This document shows positions 28,388 through 37,747 of a stretch of DNA of 64,000 nt, in pieces. The stretch is taken from assembly GCA_964393405.1 (NCBI GenBank), contig CAYMTR010000010.1, positions 26,112-90,111 on the forward strand. The letters are read 5' to 3'. Both the position numbers and the translations under genes were made by a program. The notes under the pieces are model-generated. The model saw nothing but the letters and a program-made list of their open reading frames with translations, had not been told where the DNA came from and made no database searches. The DNA is from CAYMTR01 sp964393405. Lineage in GTDB: Bacteria; Bacteroidota; Bacteroidia; Bacteroidales; Prolixibacteraceae. Within the stretch, counting starts at the first letter, position 1; the number at the start of each line of letters is the position of its first letter.

Positions 28388-29635
28388 TTATTTCAACAGT
28401 TTCATGTGTCTTTCAAAGATATTTTCAAAAACTTGTTTTTCGATATTAGGTTCAAACTTTTCTAGTGCGTTATAATACTTATCCCCTTTTTTTGCAGCAA
28501 TCTTATAGCCAACATGTATCAACTGCCTTAAATCAGGATTGTATTCTTTACACTGCTGATTATGAACAATGGCCTTACCAAACTGCTCGGCTGTCCATTT
28601 ATTTACATCCTCAGGCTTTGGAAGCCTCTCTAATTTAATATCTATTACAGATGCATAGGGAGCACATAACTCATCCATCTTTTCGTAAGCAGAAGAATAA
28701 ACATCTTTCGCAAGTTCAAGCCCTTCCCCTCCAGAAATTGCAAGACCCGCAATTTCTTCAAGCCAAGTTGTTCCTGCTGTCTTTATGTGAATACCCTTAT
28801 CATGCTTCTTGATTAGCTTGCCAATAATAGGATATATTGAAAATTTATCACTACCCGAATGAACACTAAGTTTAAGATTGTCAGGCAACCCAAACTGCTT
28901 TACTGCAAAGTCAATTACAAGAAGATCTTGCTCAAATTCCTTTTCGAACTGCTTAACGTCACCTACATAATCAACCCCCTTATTAAACCTGCCTGAAAAA
29001 CGCGGAGCTATTGTCTGTGCCGGAACTTTACTATCAGCAAGCAACTTCAAAATGAAGAACATATCAAGAGGTGATTGTGGAGTATCTGTCTCGTCACACG
29101 AAACTTCCGGAACAAACGTTCCTTTACCCTTTTTTTCAACTAAAAAACGATAAACTTTTGAAGCTTCTTCAATTGCATTTAAGTAATTCCATGCAAATTT
29201 CTTTAAAAACTGCTCATCTATCTTTATTGGTTCATCAATCCCCGGAATTTTAAAATCTCCAATATAACTAAGGTGATTTTTCAAGAATTCATCTATCTTT
29301 TCTTCAGATGCTCCTTTGCCTATGAAATCAGCAACATCTATTGTGAAGAAATCTGATACATCAATAAAAGTATCAACATTTTTAAAATTTATATGATCTG
29401 CATCTACGTAATAATCACCTTCCCATCCAAGAGCTTTTACAGCTTCGTCTGCCTCTTTCCTAACTTCAAAAGGTTGTGTACCAATAATTGAATGTTCTCT
29501 GAATGATTTATTCCACACAGGAGTAAATTCTATCCCCAGTTGCTCTTTTGCAGCAATGAAAGCTTTTAATTGTGCTTTGCCCTGATGACCAAAACGGTCA
29601 CCAACACCAAAGGAATATTTACTTATTTTTCTCAT
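28388..29635 (-). CDS. uxaE: tagaturonate/fructuronate epimerase (UxaE-like)
   Basis: The 415-residue protein begins KYSFGVGDRFGHQGKAQL and contains VPEVSCDETDTPQSPLD, QTIAPRFSGRFNKGVDYVGD and LSVHSGSDKFSIYP, features I associate with the tagaturonate epimerase family first described in Thermotoga maritima. It would interconvert tagaturonate (from galacturonate) and fructuronate (from glucuronate), letting one reductase serve both. It is last gene of the operon running from 34907, 14 bp after exuT. Specificity is inferred from family and context. Confidence 0.75.
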   Translation of the reverse strand: MRKISKYSFGVGDRFGHQGKAQLKAFIAAKEQLGIEFTPVWNKSFREHSIIGTQPFEVRKEADEAVKALGWEGDYYVDADHINFKNVDTFIDVSDFFTIDVADFIGKGASEEKIDEFLKNHLSYIGDFKIPGIDEPIKIDEQFLKKFAWNYLNAIEEASKVYRFLVEKKGKGTFVPEVSCDETDTPQSPLDMFFILKLLADSKVPAQTIAPRFSGRFNKGVDYVGDVKQFEKEFEQDLLVIDFAVKQFGLPDNLKLSVHSGSDKFSIYPIIGKLIKKHDKGIHIKTAGTTWLEEIAGLAISGGEGLELAKDVYSSAYEKMDELCAPYASVIDIKLERLPKPEDVNKWTAEQFGKAIVHNQQCKEYNPDLRQLIHVGYKIAAKKGDKYYNALEKFEPNIEKQVFENIFERHMKLLK

Positions 29636-29649
29636 TCTTATTGTTTTAA

Positions 29650-31110
29650 CTAATTTACAACAATTGGTTTATATTTTGGAACTAAAAATTTCATTATTAC
29701 CCATCCAATCAGATATGCTACCGCACAGATTGAAAAAATAATAAAGTAACCAGATTTTATTCCTTCAAAACCCATAAATTTCATTTGCGTAACTTCCGCA
29801 AAATCAAATAATGCACCTGAACTTTTATTGATTAAAAATGAGCCAATACCTCCAGCCATTCCTCCAATTCCTGTTACAGTTGCAATAGCTGTCTTCGGAA
29901 ACATATCACCAATAGTTGAAAATATATTCGCTGACCACGCTTGGTGAGCTGCTCCGGCGATTCCTATTATTATTATTGGGAACCAATATGAATAGTTGCC
30001 CAATGGCTGTGCAAGCAATGCCAACAGCGGGAAGAAAGCAAAAATCAACATAGACTTCATTCTCCCGGCGTAAGGGTTCATCCCTTTCTTTTCAACAAAG
30101 AATGTTGGTAACCATCCACCGACTATTGAAAGCATTGTTATTGCATATAGAACAAACAGTAAAAGCTTTGCTGTTGTATTATCTGAAGTAAGCCCGTATA
30201 CTGAACTAAGATATGCCGGAGTCCAGAATAAGTAAAACCACCATACTCCATCTGTCATAAACTTGCCAACAGCAAAAGCCCAGGTTTGTTTATATTTAAA
30301 ACATTCAATGAACGTTAGCTTACGTATCGGATTCCCATTACTGTCATTTACATGATTATCGTTGTCCTGATGTATATAATCAAGCTCTGCCTTATTTACT
30401 CGAGGATTTTTGTCAGGCTTCTTATATAAGAACACCCAAGCTCCCATCCATAAGAATCCTAAAGCTCCAATAATGATGAACGACATTTCCCATCCCCAGT
30501 GAGAAGCAATTGTTGGTATCGTGAGCGGAGCCACTAAAGCTCCAATTGTTGCTCCTGAATTAAATATGCTGGTCGAGAATGCTCTGTCTTTCTTTGGAAA
30601 ATACTCAGCGGTAGCCTTTATTGAAGCCGGAAAATTGCCTGCTTCTCCAAGAGCAAGCACAAACCTGGCAAATACGAACAAGGTCACACTAACATTAACA
30701 ACCATGCCAATATTATCAACTGTTGCAATTAATTCTTTCGCTTCCCCAAAACCAACAAGCCATTCTCCTGTGAGAATACCAGAAGTTGCTATTCCACAAA
30801 AAGCATGGATAATTGCTCCAAACGACCATATTCCTATCGCCCAAAGGAAACCTTTCTTTGTGTCAAGCCAGTCGACAAAACGGCCTGCAAACAACATACT
30901 TACAGCATAGAATATTGAAAAAAGAGCTGTTATATTACCGTAATCATTGTTCGTCCAATGAAATTCCGGAGCTATAAAGTCTTTCCATGTTAATGAAAGA
31001 ACTTGCCGGTCAAGGTAGTTGATTGTAACTCCGAAAAACAACATCATACAAATTACCCATCTGTAATTTGTCATCTTCCCGAAATTTAAGTCTGATTTGT
31101 TATTAGTCAT
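29650..31110 (-). CDS. exuT: MFS hexuronate transporter, ExuT-like
   Basis: The 486 residues form about 12 membrane helices, with GVTINYLDRQVLSL in helix 1 and the MFS loop motif GRFVDWLDTKKGF. It also has VLALGEAGNFPASIKATAEYFPKKDRA, a signature of the anion:cation symporter branch that includes ExuT. It should bring glucuronate or galacturonate across the inner membrane by proton symport. It sits between uxaE and gnd in the uronate operon. Confidence 0.85.
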   Translation of the reverse strand: MTNNKSDLNFGKMTNYRWVICMMLFFGVTINYLDRQVLSLTWKDFIAPEFHWTNNDYGNITALFSIFYAVSMLFAGRFVDWLDTKKGFLWAIGIWSFGAIIHAFCGIATSGILTGEWLVGFGEAKELIATVDNIGMVVNVSVTLFVFARFVLALGEAGNFPASIKATAEYFPKKDRAFSTSIFNSGATIGALVAPLTIPTIASHWGWEMSFIIIGALGFLWMGAWVFLYKKPDKNPRVNKAELDYIHQDNDNHVNDSNGNPIRKLTFIECFKYKQTWAFAVGKFMTDGVWWFYLFWTPAYLSSVYGLTSDNTTAKLLLFVLYAITMLSIVGGWLPTFFVEKKGMNPYAGRMKSMLIFAFFPLLALLAQPLGNYSYWFPIIIIGIAGAAHQAWSANIFSTIGDMFPKTAIATVTGIGGMAGGIGSFLINKSSGALFDFAEVTQMKFMGFEGIKSGYFIIFSICAVAYLIGWVIMKFLVPKYKPIVVN

Positions 31111-31123
31111 GATTTATTGTTCT

Positions 31124-32578
31124 CTATGCGGTGTATGTTGATGAAGCTGTGTCTCCCCCACGTCCTGTCCAATTAGTATGATAGAATTCACCTCTCGGTT
31201 TATCTACTCTTTCATATGTATGTGCACCAAAATAGTCGCGCTGTGCTTGCAGAAGGTTTGCAGGAAGCCTTTCGCTTCTGAAGCCATCAAAATAGCAAAG
31301 TGCTGAAGTCAATGCAGGTACTGGAATTCCGTTTGATAAAGCAGTTGAACATACTCTTCTCCATCCTTCCTGAGCTTTCTCAATTGTTTCCTTAAAGAAA
31401 GGATCCAAAAGCAAGTTTGGTAGCGAAGGATTTTTATCAAACGCTTTCTTAATATCTCCTAAAAATACTGAACGTATTATACATCCACCTCTCCACATCA
31501 AAGCAATTCCACCGTAATTAAGGTTCCATCCATACTCCTTGGCAGCTTCCATCATCAGATTATATCCCTGGGCATAAGAAATAATTTTTGCCCCATATAA
31601 AGCCATTTTAATGTCTTCAACAAATTGTTTTTTATCTCCTTTGAAATCAACCTTTGGCCCAGAAATCACTTTTGAAGCCATGACCCTCAGGTCTTTTTGA
31701 GCTGAAAGACAACGTGCAAAAACAGATTCACCTATCAAGGTTAAAGGAATACCAAGATCAAGAGCAGAAATACCTGTCCATTTACCTGTCCCTTTTTGTC
31801 CTGCAGTGTCAAGTATCTTTTCGACTAAAGCAGTACCGTCTTCATCTTTATATGCAAGAATATCTCTTGTTATTTCAATTAGATATGACCCAAGTTCTTC
31901 TTCATTGTATTTTTTAAATGCCAAATGCATTTCATCTGCACTCATTCCCAGTAATTCTTTCATGAGCTGATATGCTTCAGTAATAATCTGCATATCGCCA
32001 TATTCTATTCCATTATGAACCATTTTAACAAAATGACCGGCACCATCTTCTCCTACCCAATCACAACATGGCGAACCATCCTCAACTTTTGCTGCAACAG
32101 CCTGAAATATTTGCTTTACATGTGGCCATGCTGCCGGTGATCCTCCGGGCATCATTGAAGGTCCTAAAAGCGCTCCTTCTTCTCCTCCTGAAACTCCGGT
32201 ACCAATATAAAGTAATCCTTTGCTTTCAACATATTTTGTCCGCCTGATAGTATCAGGAAAATGTGAATTTCCACCGTCAATAATTATGTCGCCCGGTTCA
32301 AGTTGAGGAATTAATAGATCAATGAAATCATCAACTGCCTGCCCTGCTTTTACAAGCATCATAACTTTTCTTGGACGTTCAAGTGAAGCGCAAAATTCCT
32401 GAATAGTGTGGGCTCCTATAAAATTTTTACCCTTACCCCTGCCGTTTACAAAATGGTCGACTTTTTCAACTGTCCGATTGAATACTGCCACGGTGAATCC
32501 TTTACTTTCCATGTTTAGTACAAGGTTTTCTCCCATGACTGCCAATCCAATTAATCCGATATCTGCTTTTTTAGTCAT
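31124..32578 (-). CDS. gnd: 6-phosphogluconate dehydrogenase (decarboxylating)
   Basis: The 484-residue enzyme oxidises 6-phosphogluconate to ribulose 5-phosphate and CO2. Cofactor motif GLAVMGENLVLNMESKGFTVAVFNRT, followed by DGGNSHFPDTIRR, GVSGGEEGALLGPSMMPGG and the catalytic KMVHNGIEYGDMQ; the NRT after strand 2 suggests NADP. Long form, intact. Its place between larA-like and exuT genes is unusual for a pentose-phosphate enzyme and suggests that 6-phosphogluconate arises from uronate breakdown here. Confidence 0.93.
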   Translation of the reverse strand: MTKKADIGLIGLAVMGENLVLNMESKGFTVAVFNRTVEKVDHFVNGRGKGKNFIGAHTIQEFCASLERPRKVMMLVKAGQAVDDFIDLLIPQLEPGDIIIDGGNSHFPDTIRRTKYVESKGLLYIGTGVSGGEEGALLGPSMMPGGSPAAWPHVKQIFQAVAAKVEDGSPCCDWVGEDGAGHFVKMVHNGIEYGDMQIITEAYQLMKELLGMSADEMHLAFKKYNEEELGSYLIEITRDILAYKDEDGTALVEKILDTAGQKGTGKWTGISALDLGIPLTLIGESVFARCLSAQKDLRVMASKVISGPKVDFKGDKKQFVEDIKMALYGAKIISYAQGYNLMMEAAKEYGWNLNYGGIALMWRGGCIIRSVFLGDIKKAFDKNPSLPNLLLDPFFKETIEKAQEGWRRVCSTALSNGIPVPALTSALCYFDGFRSERLPANLLQAQRDYFGAHTYERVDKPRGEFYHTNWTGRGGDTASSTYTA

Positions 32579-32610
32579 AATGTTTTATTTTTTTTATTGT
32601 TATTCTTATT

Positions 32611-33897
32611 TTAGTTTTCAAATCTATCTTTGAATGCCCATAATCCAAGCGCAGGGTTAGAAATATAAAAAATCTCTTCCCCGTCAGAAAGTTTGTTATA
32701 ACCATTTTTCAATTTCGCCGGATTGTATTTTTCATACATAGCGTCAATATCTGCATATATGAATCCGACACCTTCAATTTCTTTCTGTGTAAGATTTTCA
32801 GTGCCTTTGCCCGGACAATATGTAACATTAAATCTACCTTCAGATGAACCATGAATTAAATGTGCGGCTGCTCCTAAATTTTGTTTCAAATCTTCGTTCT
32901 CTTCTACCATTTTTAAGGTATAAGGAGTTCCACGATATCCATACTTACGTATAAGCCCATCAATAATTTTATCTTCACCGAACTCTTTCAATGCCGGAGC
33001 GAGTACAATAAGTTCCCCTCCATCAGCCATTGCCATACGGGTTCTGTATATACTTTTATTTCCTAACCATGTACTTTTAAATTCAGAAGGATCAAGCCAT
33101 ACAACAACTTTATTTAAAGGCTTTTCTACTAAATCGAAATTTACCTTTAACGATAATTTTGCTGCTTTATCGAAAACTTCAAAGTCATCGCCTACAAATA
33201 ATCCTCTGGTAACTAGCCCTCCTTTTTCGTCAACTCCAACTACTGTTTGCACATATACTATTGGTAACTCTGACGCAAAATGTTTTGAAGCATAATTGAA
33301 AACTTTTCGCACTGGAGTATCAGCCCTGCCCATCATCTTTTCCATTCCGTAAGCTGCTCCAATAAAATGGCTTTTATTTATACCCTCAGAACCGCCTGTT
33401 CCTACAAAAATATTTTTATTGTAATTGGCCATTCCTACTACTTCATGGGGAACAACCTGACCAAGTGAAAGTATCAAATCGTAGTTTCCTTCAATAAGCA
33501 TTTTATTTACTTGTGCCGGCCAATTAAAATTTACTTTTCCACCGCTAACTTCTTCAACATATGAACCAGGGACCTCTCCTAAAGTTACTACGTCATTTCG
33601 CCAATCATGAATTCTGAAAATGCTTTTATCAACTCCAGGAAACATATGCTCAATCTGCTCTTCCTTCATCGCAGTATGGGTGCCTAATGCCGGTAAAATG
33701 TCTGTTAGCTTTTCTTTATAATACTCGTATGCAAAAGATGTCAGAATACCTGCCTTGGAAGGCAAACGCGTATAATCGGGTGGTATCGCCAAAACTTTAT
33801 TCTTTTTACCAAGCAGATTTAAAGCTTTAATCAATCCCGCTCTTAAATCTTGATCTGATAAAACTGCTTCGGGTGAACCCGCTTCGAAATATATCAT
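32611..33897 (-). CDS. LarA-family (nickel-pincer type) racemase/epimerase, putative sugar-acid 2-epimerase
   Basis: The 428 residues resemble lactate racemase LarA (DUF2088). Counterparts of LarA key residues are visible: D41 and R44 in DYTRLP, H74 in LGTHTAM, and H151 followed exactly ten residues later by K161 (PHEVVGMANYNK). That matches the H174/K184 spacing of LarA, where the Lys carries the nickel-pincer cofactor. The family also includes enzymes acting on malate and on gluconate/mannonate. With uxuB and gnd as neighbours, mannonate-gluconate epimerisation is the likeliest role (inference). No larB, larC or larE is in the window. Confidence 0.72.
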   Translation of the reverse strand: MIYFEAGSPEAVLSDQDLRAGLIKALNLLGKKNKVLAIPPDYTRLPSKAGILTSFAYEYYKEKLTDILPALGTHTAMKEEQIEHMFPGVDKSIFRIHDWRNDVVTLGEVPGSYVEEVSGGKVNFNWPAQVNKMLIEGNYDLILSLGQVVPHEVVGMANYNKNIFVGTGGSEGINKSHFIGAAYGMEKMMGRADTPVRKVFNYASKHFASELPIVYVQTVVGVDEKGGLVTRGLFVGDDFEVFDKAAKLSLKVNFDLVEKPLNKVVVWLDPSEFKSTWLGNKSIYRTRMAMADGGELIVLAPALKEFGEDKIIDGLIRKYGYRGTPYTLKMVEENEDLKQNLGAAAHLIHGSSEGRFNVTYCPGKGTENLTQKEIEGVGFIYADIDAMYEKYNPAKLKNGYNKLSDGEEIFYISNPALGLWAFKDRFEN

Positions 33898-33932
33898 TTG
33901 ATAATTGTTTAATTTTTAATTAATTAAATTCT

Positions 33933-34907
33933 TTAGTCTGCATTAACAAACTTATCCAGATTCTGAATAGTTACTGTTGTCGAGGGAAGCAAAATTGATG
34001 GAATATCTCCACGTCCGTTGTTTACATACTTGTAATCCCTTCCTTTTTTTAACCTTCCATCTTTTGCTAAATCCAAAGCAATATCAATTGCGTTATATGC
34101 AAGATCCTTAACTGATTTATTAACAGTCATGTCAAGTTTGCCTTCTTTTATCAATGTCCTTGAATTTGCAGTAAGATCCTGTCCTGTAACAATAATATGG
34201 TTCGGATAATTTACCTTTTTAAAAAAATCCACAACTGATTCTGCCATTGTACCACTTCCGCAAATTACTGCATCAATAGGTACATTTGTGAAATTGTAAA
34301 TCTCAGTGATTGTATTAATCGTAGCAGCTGAGGAATAGTCGTCAATATACTGTTTGTAAAGAATATTTATCTTACCATTGTCAACGTATGGCTTTATTGA
34401 TGATTCATGCCCTTTACTAATAAACCTTGCGTTTGCATCTGAAGCATCACCCCAAAGAAAAATATAATTACCTGAAGGTTTCTTCGAAACAGCATATTCA
34501 ATCATTTGATTTCCAACTTCTACATAATTAAATGAAAGATAACAACTTAATTCAGCATTTTTGATCAAGCGGTCGTATGAAATCACAGGCACATTATTGT
34601 CATTTGCAACTCGCACTATACCGGCAGCAGTATTCTGGTTCGCAGCTACTACAATTAAAACATCTGCCCCCTCATCTATCAACTCCTTGGCCTGTTTCAA
34701 CTGAACATGCTCGTCGTTATTGGATTCCTTTACTATGATTTCAGCACCATTTTCTTCTGCTTTTTCTTTCAAATACCTTAGATCACCCTGCCACCTGCTG
34801 TTAGCTAAGGAATGAATTAAAAAACCGATTTTTACATCACTACCCGTTCTACAGGAATTGAGTGCTAAAGACAATAGTAAAATGCTAATAATAATCCTGA
34901 ATCTCAT
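33933..34907 (-). CDS. periplasmic sugar-binding lipoprotein of the uronate operon
   Basis: The 324 residues have a lipobox (LLLSLALNSC, Cys 19) and a periplasmic-binding-protein type 1 fold: VKIGFLIHSLANSRWQGDLRYLKEKAEE, then ADVLIVVAANQNTAAGIVRVANDNNVPVISYDRL, as in xylose/ribose-binding proteins. No ABC permease or ATPase is nearby, and the operon already has an MFS importer, so a sensing or scavenging role is possible. It is first gene of the second uronate operon. Confidence 0.8.
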   Translation of the reverse strand: MRFRIIISILLLSLALNSCRTGSDVKIGFLIHSLANSRWQGDLRYLKEKAEENGAEIIVKESNNDEHVQLKQAKELIDEGADVLIVVAANQNTAAGIVRVANDNNVPVISYDRLIKNAELSCYLSFNYVEVGNQMIEYAVSKKPSGNYIFLWGDASDANARFISKGHESSIKPYVDNGKINILYKQYIDDYSSAATINTITEIYNFTNVPIDAVICGSGTMAESVVDFFKKVNYPNHIIVTGQDLTANSRTLIKEGKLDMTVNKSVKDLAYNAIDIALDLAKDGRLKKGRDYKYVNNGRGDIPSILLPSTTVTIQNLDKFVNAD

Positions 34908-35060
34908 ATCCTTCTATTTTTATATTACTACAGAAAACCAAAACTTTTCAATTATGCTTCATATATCTCGTGTAATTTATCAAATAATTAAAACAATTTA
35001 AATAATAAAATTCATGAATTTTGAATATCACATTAAATTCATCCTACTCTTCAATCAAAG

Positions 35061-35094
35061 AATAAAAAATCTATACTATTGACTAATAGATTAT
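35061..35094 (-). terminator. terminator after the PfkB kinase gene
   Basis: AATCTAT (35068-35074) pairs with ATAGATT (35086-35092); on the minus strand a T-rich TTTTTATT follows. It separates the kdgK operon from the lipoprotein-larA-gnd-exuT-uxaE operon. The rest of the 187-bp gap shows no clear promoter to me. Confidence 0.6.
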
Positions 35095-36174
35095 TTATCT
35101 TTTGACTCTGGCATTTCCTTGCCAAACACTCCAAACCATTTCCTCATCGGCAGGTTGAGCATAATCAGTAAGGAAGGTTGTTGCCAAAGCTCCGGTAGCC
35201 CATCCAAATTGAATCCATTTTTCCGGTTCCCAGTTTTTAAGTATCCCGTACAACAATCCGCCAACAAAACCGTCCCCTCCTCCTATTCGATCAAGAACAG
35301 TGATGTTTCTTGGTTCAACAATGTGCCAGTTTTCATTTTCAAGCATTATTGCTCCCCACAAATGTTCATTAGTATTAATTACCTGCCTTAATGTTGTGGC
35401 AAAGACAGTGGCATTTGGGAATGCTTTTTTAACCCTGCCTATCATTTCCTTAAAACTGTCTATTTTATCATTCAACCCTTTACCACCTGCTTCAGGACCT
35501 TCAATCCCAAGACAAAGCTGAAAATCTTCTTCGTTTCCAACAAGGATGTCTGAAACGGATGCAATTTCTGCAAAAATCTCATGTAACTCTTTTTCACGTC
35601 CTTTCCAGAATGTGGCACGGTAATTTAAGTCAAACGCTATTCGTGTACCATATTTTTTTGCGGCACGTGCCAACTCAAGACAAAACTTGCTTGTTTCTGG
35701 CGATAATGCCCCAATCAATCCTGAAAGGTGAACTATCTGAACTCCTTCTTTTCCAAAAATCTTATCGAGATCAAAATCTTTTACATTTAATGTGCGACCA
35801 ATCTCTCCTGCTCTGTCATTCTGAACCCTTGGTCCTCTCGAACCGTAACCGCTGTCTGCAATATTAAACTGATGCCTGAATCCCCAAGGTCCCCCCTGCT
35901 CAATTTCAGGACCTTCAAAAACCATATTCCTGCTTAACAAGTTGCTTTTTATAAACTGTGCAATCGGACTTCCCTTAACAAAAGTTGTCAGAACTTTAAC
36001 AGGTAAGCCTAACAACGAAGGAATACTTGCTACGTTCGTTTCAGCACTTGTTGCCTGCATTTTAAAAGTATCGCTGCTGTGAACAGGCTGTCCGTTTATA
36101 GGAGTAATCCTTACTCCCATACTTGTTGGTACAAGTAAAGAATATGAATATTCTTTTTTAAGTTCTATGCTCAT
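35095..36174 (-). CDS. PfkB-family sugar (acid) kinase, substrate uncertain
   Basis: The 359 residues have the PfkB C-terminal signature DRIGGGDGFVGGLLYGI with the catalytic Asp, and FDLNYRATFWKG, also seen in KDG kinases. The N-terminus (LVPTSMGVRITPINGQPVH) diverges from the true kdgK gene three genes upstream. Having two such kinases in one operon suggests different substrates; gluconate or another sugar acid made in the pathway is possible. It follows the SDR gene by 23 bp and is followed by a terminator. Confidence 0.75.
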   Translation of the reverse strand: MSIELKKEYSYSLLVPTSMGVRITPINGQPVHSSDTFKMQATSAETNVASIPSLLGLPVKVLTTFVKGSPIAQFIKSNLLSRNMVFEGPEIEQGGPWGFRHQFNIADSGYGSRGPRVQNDRAGEIGRTLNVKDFDLDKIFGKEGVQIVHLSGLIGALSPETSKFCLELARAAKKYGTRIAFDLNYRATFWKGREKELHEIFAEIASVSDILVGNEEDFQLCLGIEGPEAGGKGLNDKIDSFKEMIGRVKKAFPNATVFATTLRQVINTNEHLWGAIMLENENWHIVEPRNITVLDRIGGGDGFVGGLLYGILKNWEPEKWIQFGWATGALATTFLTDYAQPADEEMVWSVWQGNARVKR

Positions 36175-36197
36175 ATCTTATATTTTTGTTTTAAAAT

Positions 36198-37052
36198 TTA
36201 TACCCCGCTGAATGCACTGAAACCTCCATCAATTGGTATGACAATGCCTGTTACAAACTTCGACATGTCAGAAAGAAGGTATATTGTTGTCCCTATTAAC
36301 TCTTCAATTTCTCCAAAACGCCCCATAGGAGTGTTGTTGATTATTTTGTTACCTCTGGGTGAAAGGTCGCCTGTTTTCTCGTCGATCATCAAAAACCTGT
36401 TTTGATTCGTTAGAAAAAATCCCGGAGCTATTGCATTTACTCTTACCCCTGTCTTTGCGAAATGAACAGACAGCCATTCTGTGAAATTATTAATCGATGA
36501 TTTTGCAGCAGAATAAGCAGGTATTTTTGTTAAAGGACGAAAAGCATTCATCGAAGAAATATTGAGTACTCCTCCTGAACCCCTTTTAATCATGTCCTTA
36601 GCAAAAACCATTGTTGGAAGAAGTGTCCCTTTAAAATTCAAATTGAACACATGGTCAAATCCATCCATTTGAAGACTGAAAAAATCAGTCATTTCATCTG
36701 TTTCACCATTTATAATTTGTTCTGCCTGAGTTGTTGCCTTTGGTGAATTTCCACCCGCACCATTTATAATGTAATCGATTGCATCAACATGTTTTAAAAT
36801 TTCATTCTTAGCGTTTTCAAGAGATTCTTTTTCCAAAACGCTTGCCTTTAACCCAACTATTATCAACTCGGGATATTTAGCTTTAAGGGAATCGGCTACA
36901 GCATTTACACTTTCTTCATTAAGGTCTAAAAGAAAAACATTCATACCTACACTGCACAGTCCTTCAGCTATACGGCTGCAAATTACTCCACCGGCTCCGG
37001 TAATGACGGCTGATTTGCCTCCAAGACCCAATAATTCATTTGTTGTTATCAT
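36198..37052 (-). CDS. uxuB: SDR-type D-mannonate oxidoreductase (fructuronate reductase)
   Basis: The 284-residue short-chain dehydrogenase has the cofactor motif TGAGGVICSRIAEGL, INGAGGNSP, catalytic Ser in NISSMNAF, and YxxxK in AYSAAKSS. The insert with MTDFFSLQMDGFDHVFNLNFKGTLLPT and the tail VIPIDGGFSAFSGV fit SDR-type mannonate oxidoreductases (as in Bacillus uxuB). It would reduce fructuronate to mannonate. It overlaps the eda stop by ATGA. Other sugar-acid ketones cannot be excluded. Confidence 0.75.
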   Translation of the reverse strand: MITTNELLGLGGKSAVITGAGGVICSRIAEGLCSVGMNVFLLDLNEESVNAVADSLKAKYPELIIVGLKASVLEKESLENAKNEILKHVDAIDYIINGAGGNSPKATTQAEQIINGETDEMTDFFSLQMDGFDHVFNLNFKGTLLPTMVFAKDMIKRGSGGVLNISSMNAFRPLTKIPAYSAAKSSINNFTEWLSVHFAKTGVRVNAIAPGFFLTNQNRFLMIDEKTGDLSPRGNKIINNTPMGRFGEIEELIGTTIYLLSDMSKFVTGIVIPIDGGFSAFSGV

Positions 37053-37726
37053 AACTCAGATTTTATTTTTTTAATTAATTCTATTGCTTCTTTAACTTTA
37101 CCAGCCAATTCTGAATAATTACCTTCAGAAACGTAAGTTTTCTTCATTAGCTGAGATCCCATTCCAACACATGTTGCTCCTGCTTTAAACCATGCCTTTA
37201 AATTATCATATTCAGGAGTAACTCCTCCTGATGGCATTATATCTGTCCATGGACATGGAGCTTTTATTGATGCCACAAAGGCTGGTCCCCCGATTTGTTC
37301 GGCAGGGAATATTTTAACAAGCTCACATCCTAGCTCTTCAGCTTGATTTATCTCTGATAATGTTCCGCAACCCGGAGACCATAAAATCTTCCTTCTGTTG
37401 CACACTTTTGCCATATCCGGATTCATAATTGGGGAAACTATGAAATCAGCGCCCAACTGAATGTACATTGAAGTAGTCCCTGCATCTACAACTGAACCAA
37501 CTCCGATTGCCATTCCCGGCAACTCTGCCTTGACATATTTAGATAGTTCTGCAAACACCTCCTGTGCAAATTCTCCTCTATTGGTAAACTCAAATGCCAA
37601 AGCCCCTCCATCATAGCAAGCTTTTACCATTTTTTTGCAAACCTCAACATCAGGATGATAAAACAATGGAATCATCCCTGTTTCTTTCATCTTCAGAAAA
37701 ACTTCAACCCTTGAATATTTAGCCAT
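37049..37726 (-). CDS. eda: KDPG/KHG aldolase
   Basis: The 225-residue class I aldolase splits 2-keto-3-deoxy-6-phosphogluconate into pyruvate and glyceraldehyde 3-phosphate. The Schiff-base Lys is in CELVKIFPAEQIGG, and IGVGSVVDAGTTSMYIQLGADFIVSP and PCPWTDIMPSGGVTPEYDN follow family patterns. The first motif reads FEFTNRG rather than the more common EVTLRT. Located between kdgK and uxuB, as expected for the pathway. Confidence 0.93.
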   Translation of the reverse strand: MAKYSRVEVFLKMKETGMIPLFYHPDVEVCKKMVKACYDGGALAFEFTNRGEFAQEVFAELSKYVKAELPGMAIGVGSVVDAGTTSMYIQLGADFIVSPIMNPDMAKVCNRRKILWSPGCGTLSEINQAEELGCELVKIFPAEQIGGPAFVASIKAPCPWTDIMPSGGVTPEYDNLKAWFKAGATCVGMGSQLMKKTYVSEGNYSELAGKVKEAIELIKKIKSEL

Positions 37727-37747
37727 ATCTGTTTAGTTTTATTGTTT

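Noticed and set aside
32611..33897. Lactate racemase (larA) by name
   Set aside because: Residues fit the superfamily, but no lactate-related gene is nearby and the operon handles sugar acids, so the symbol was not given.
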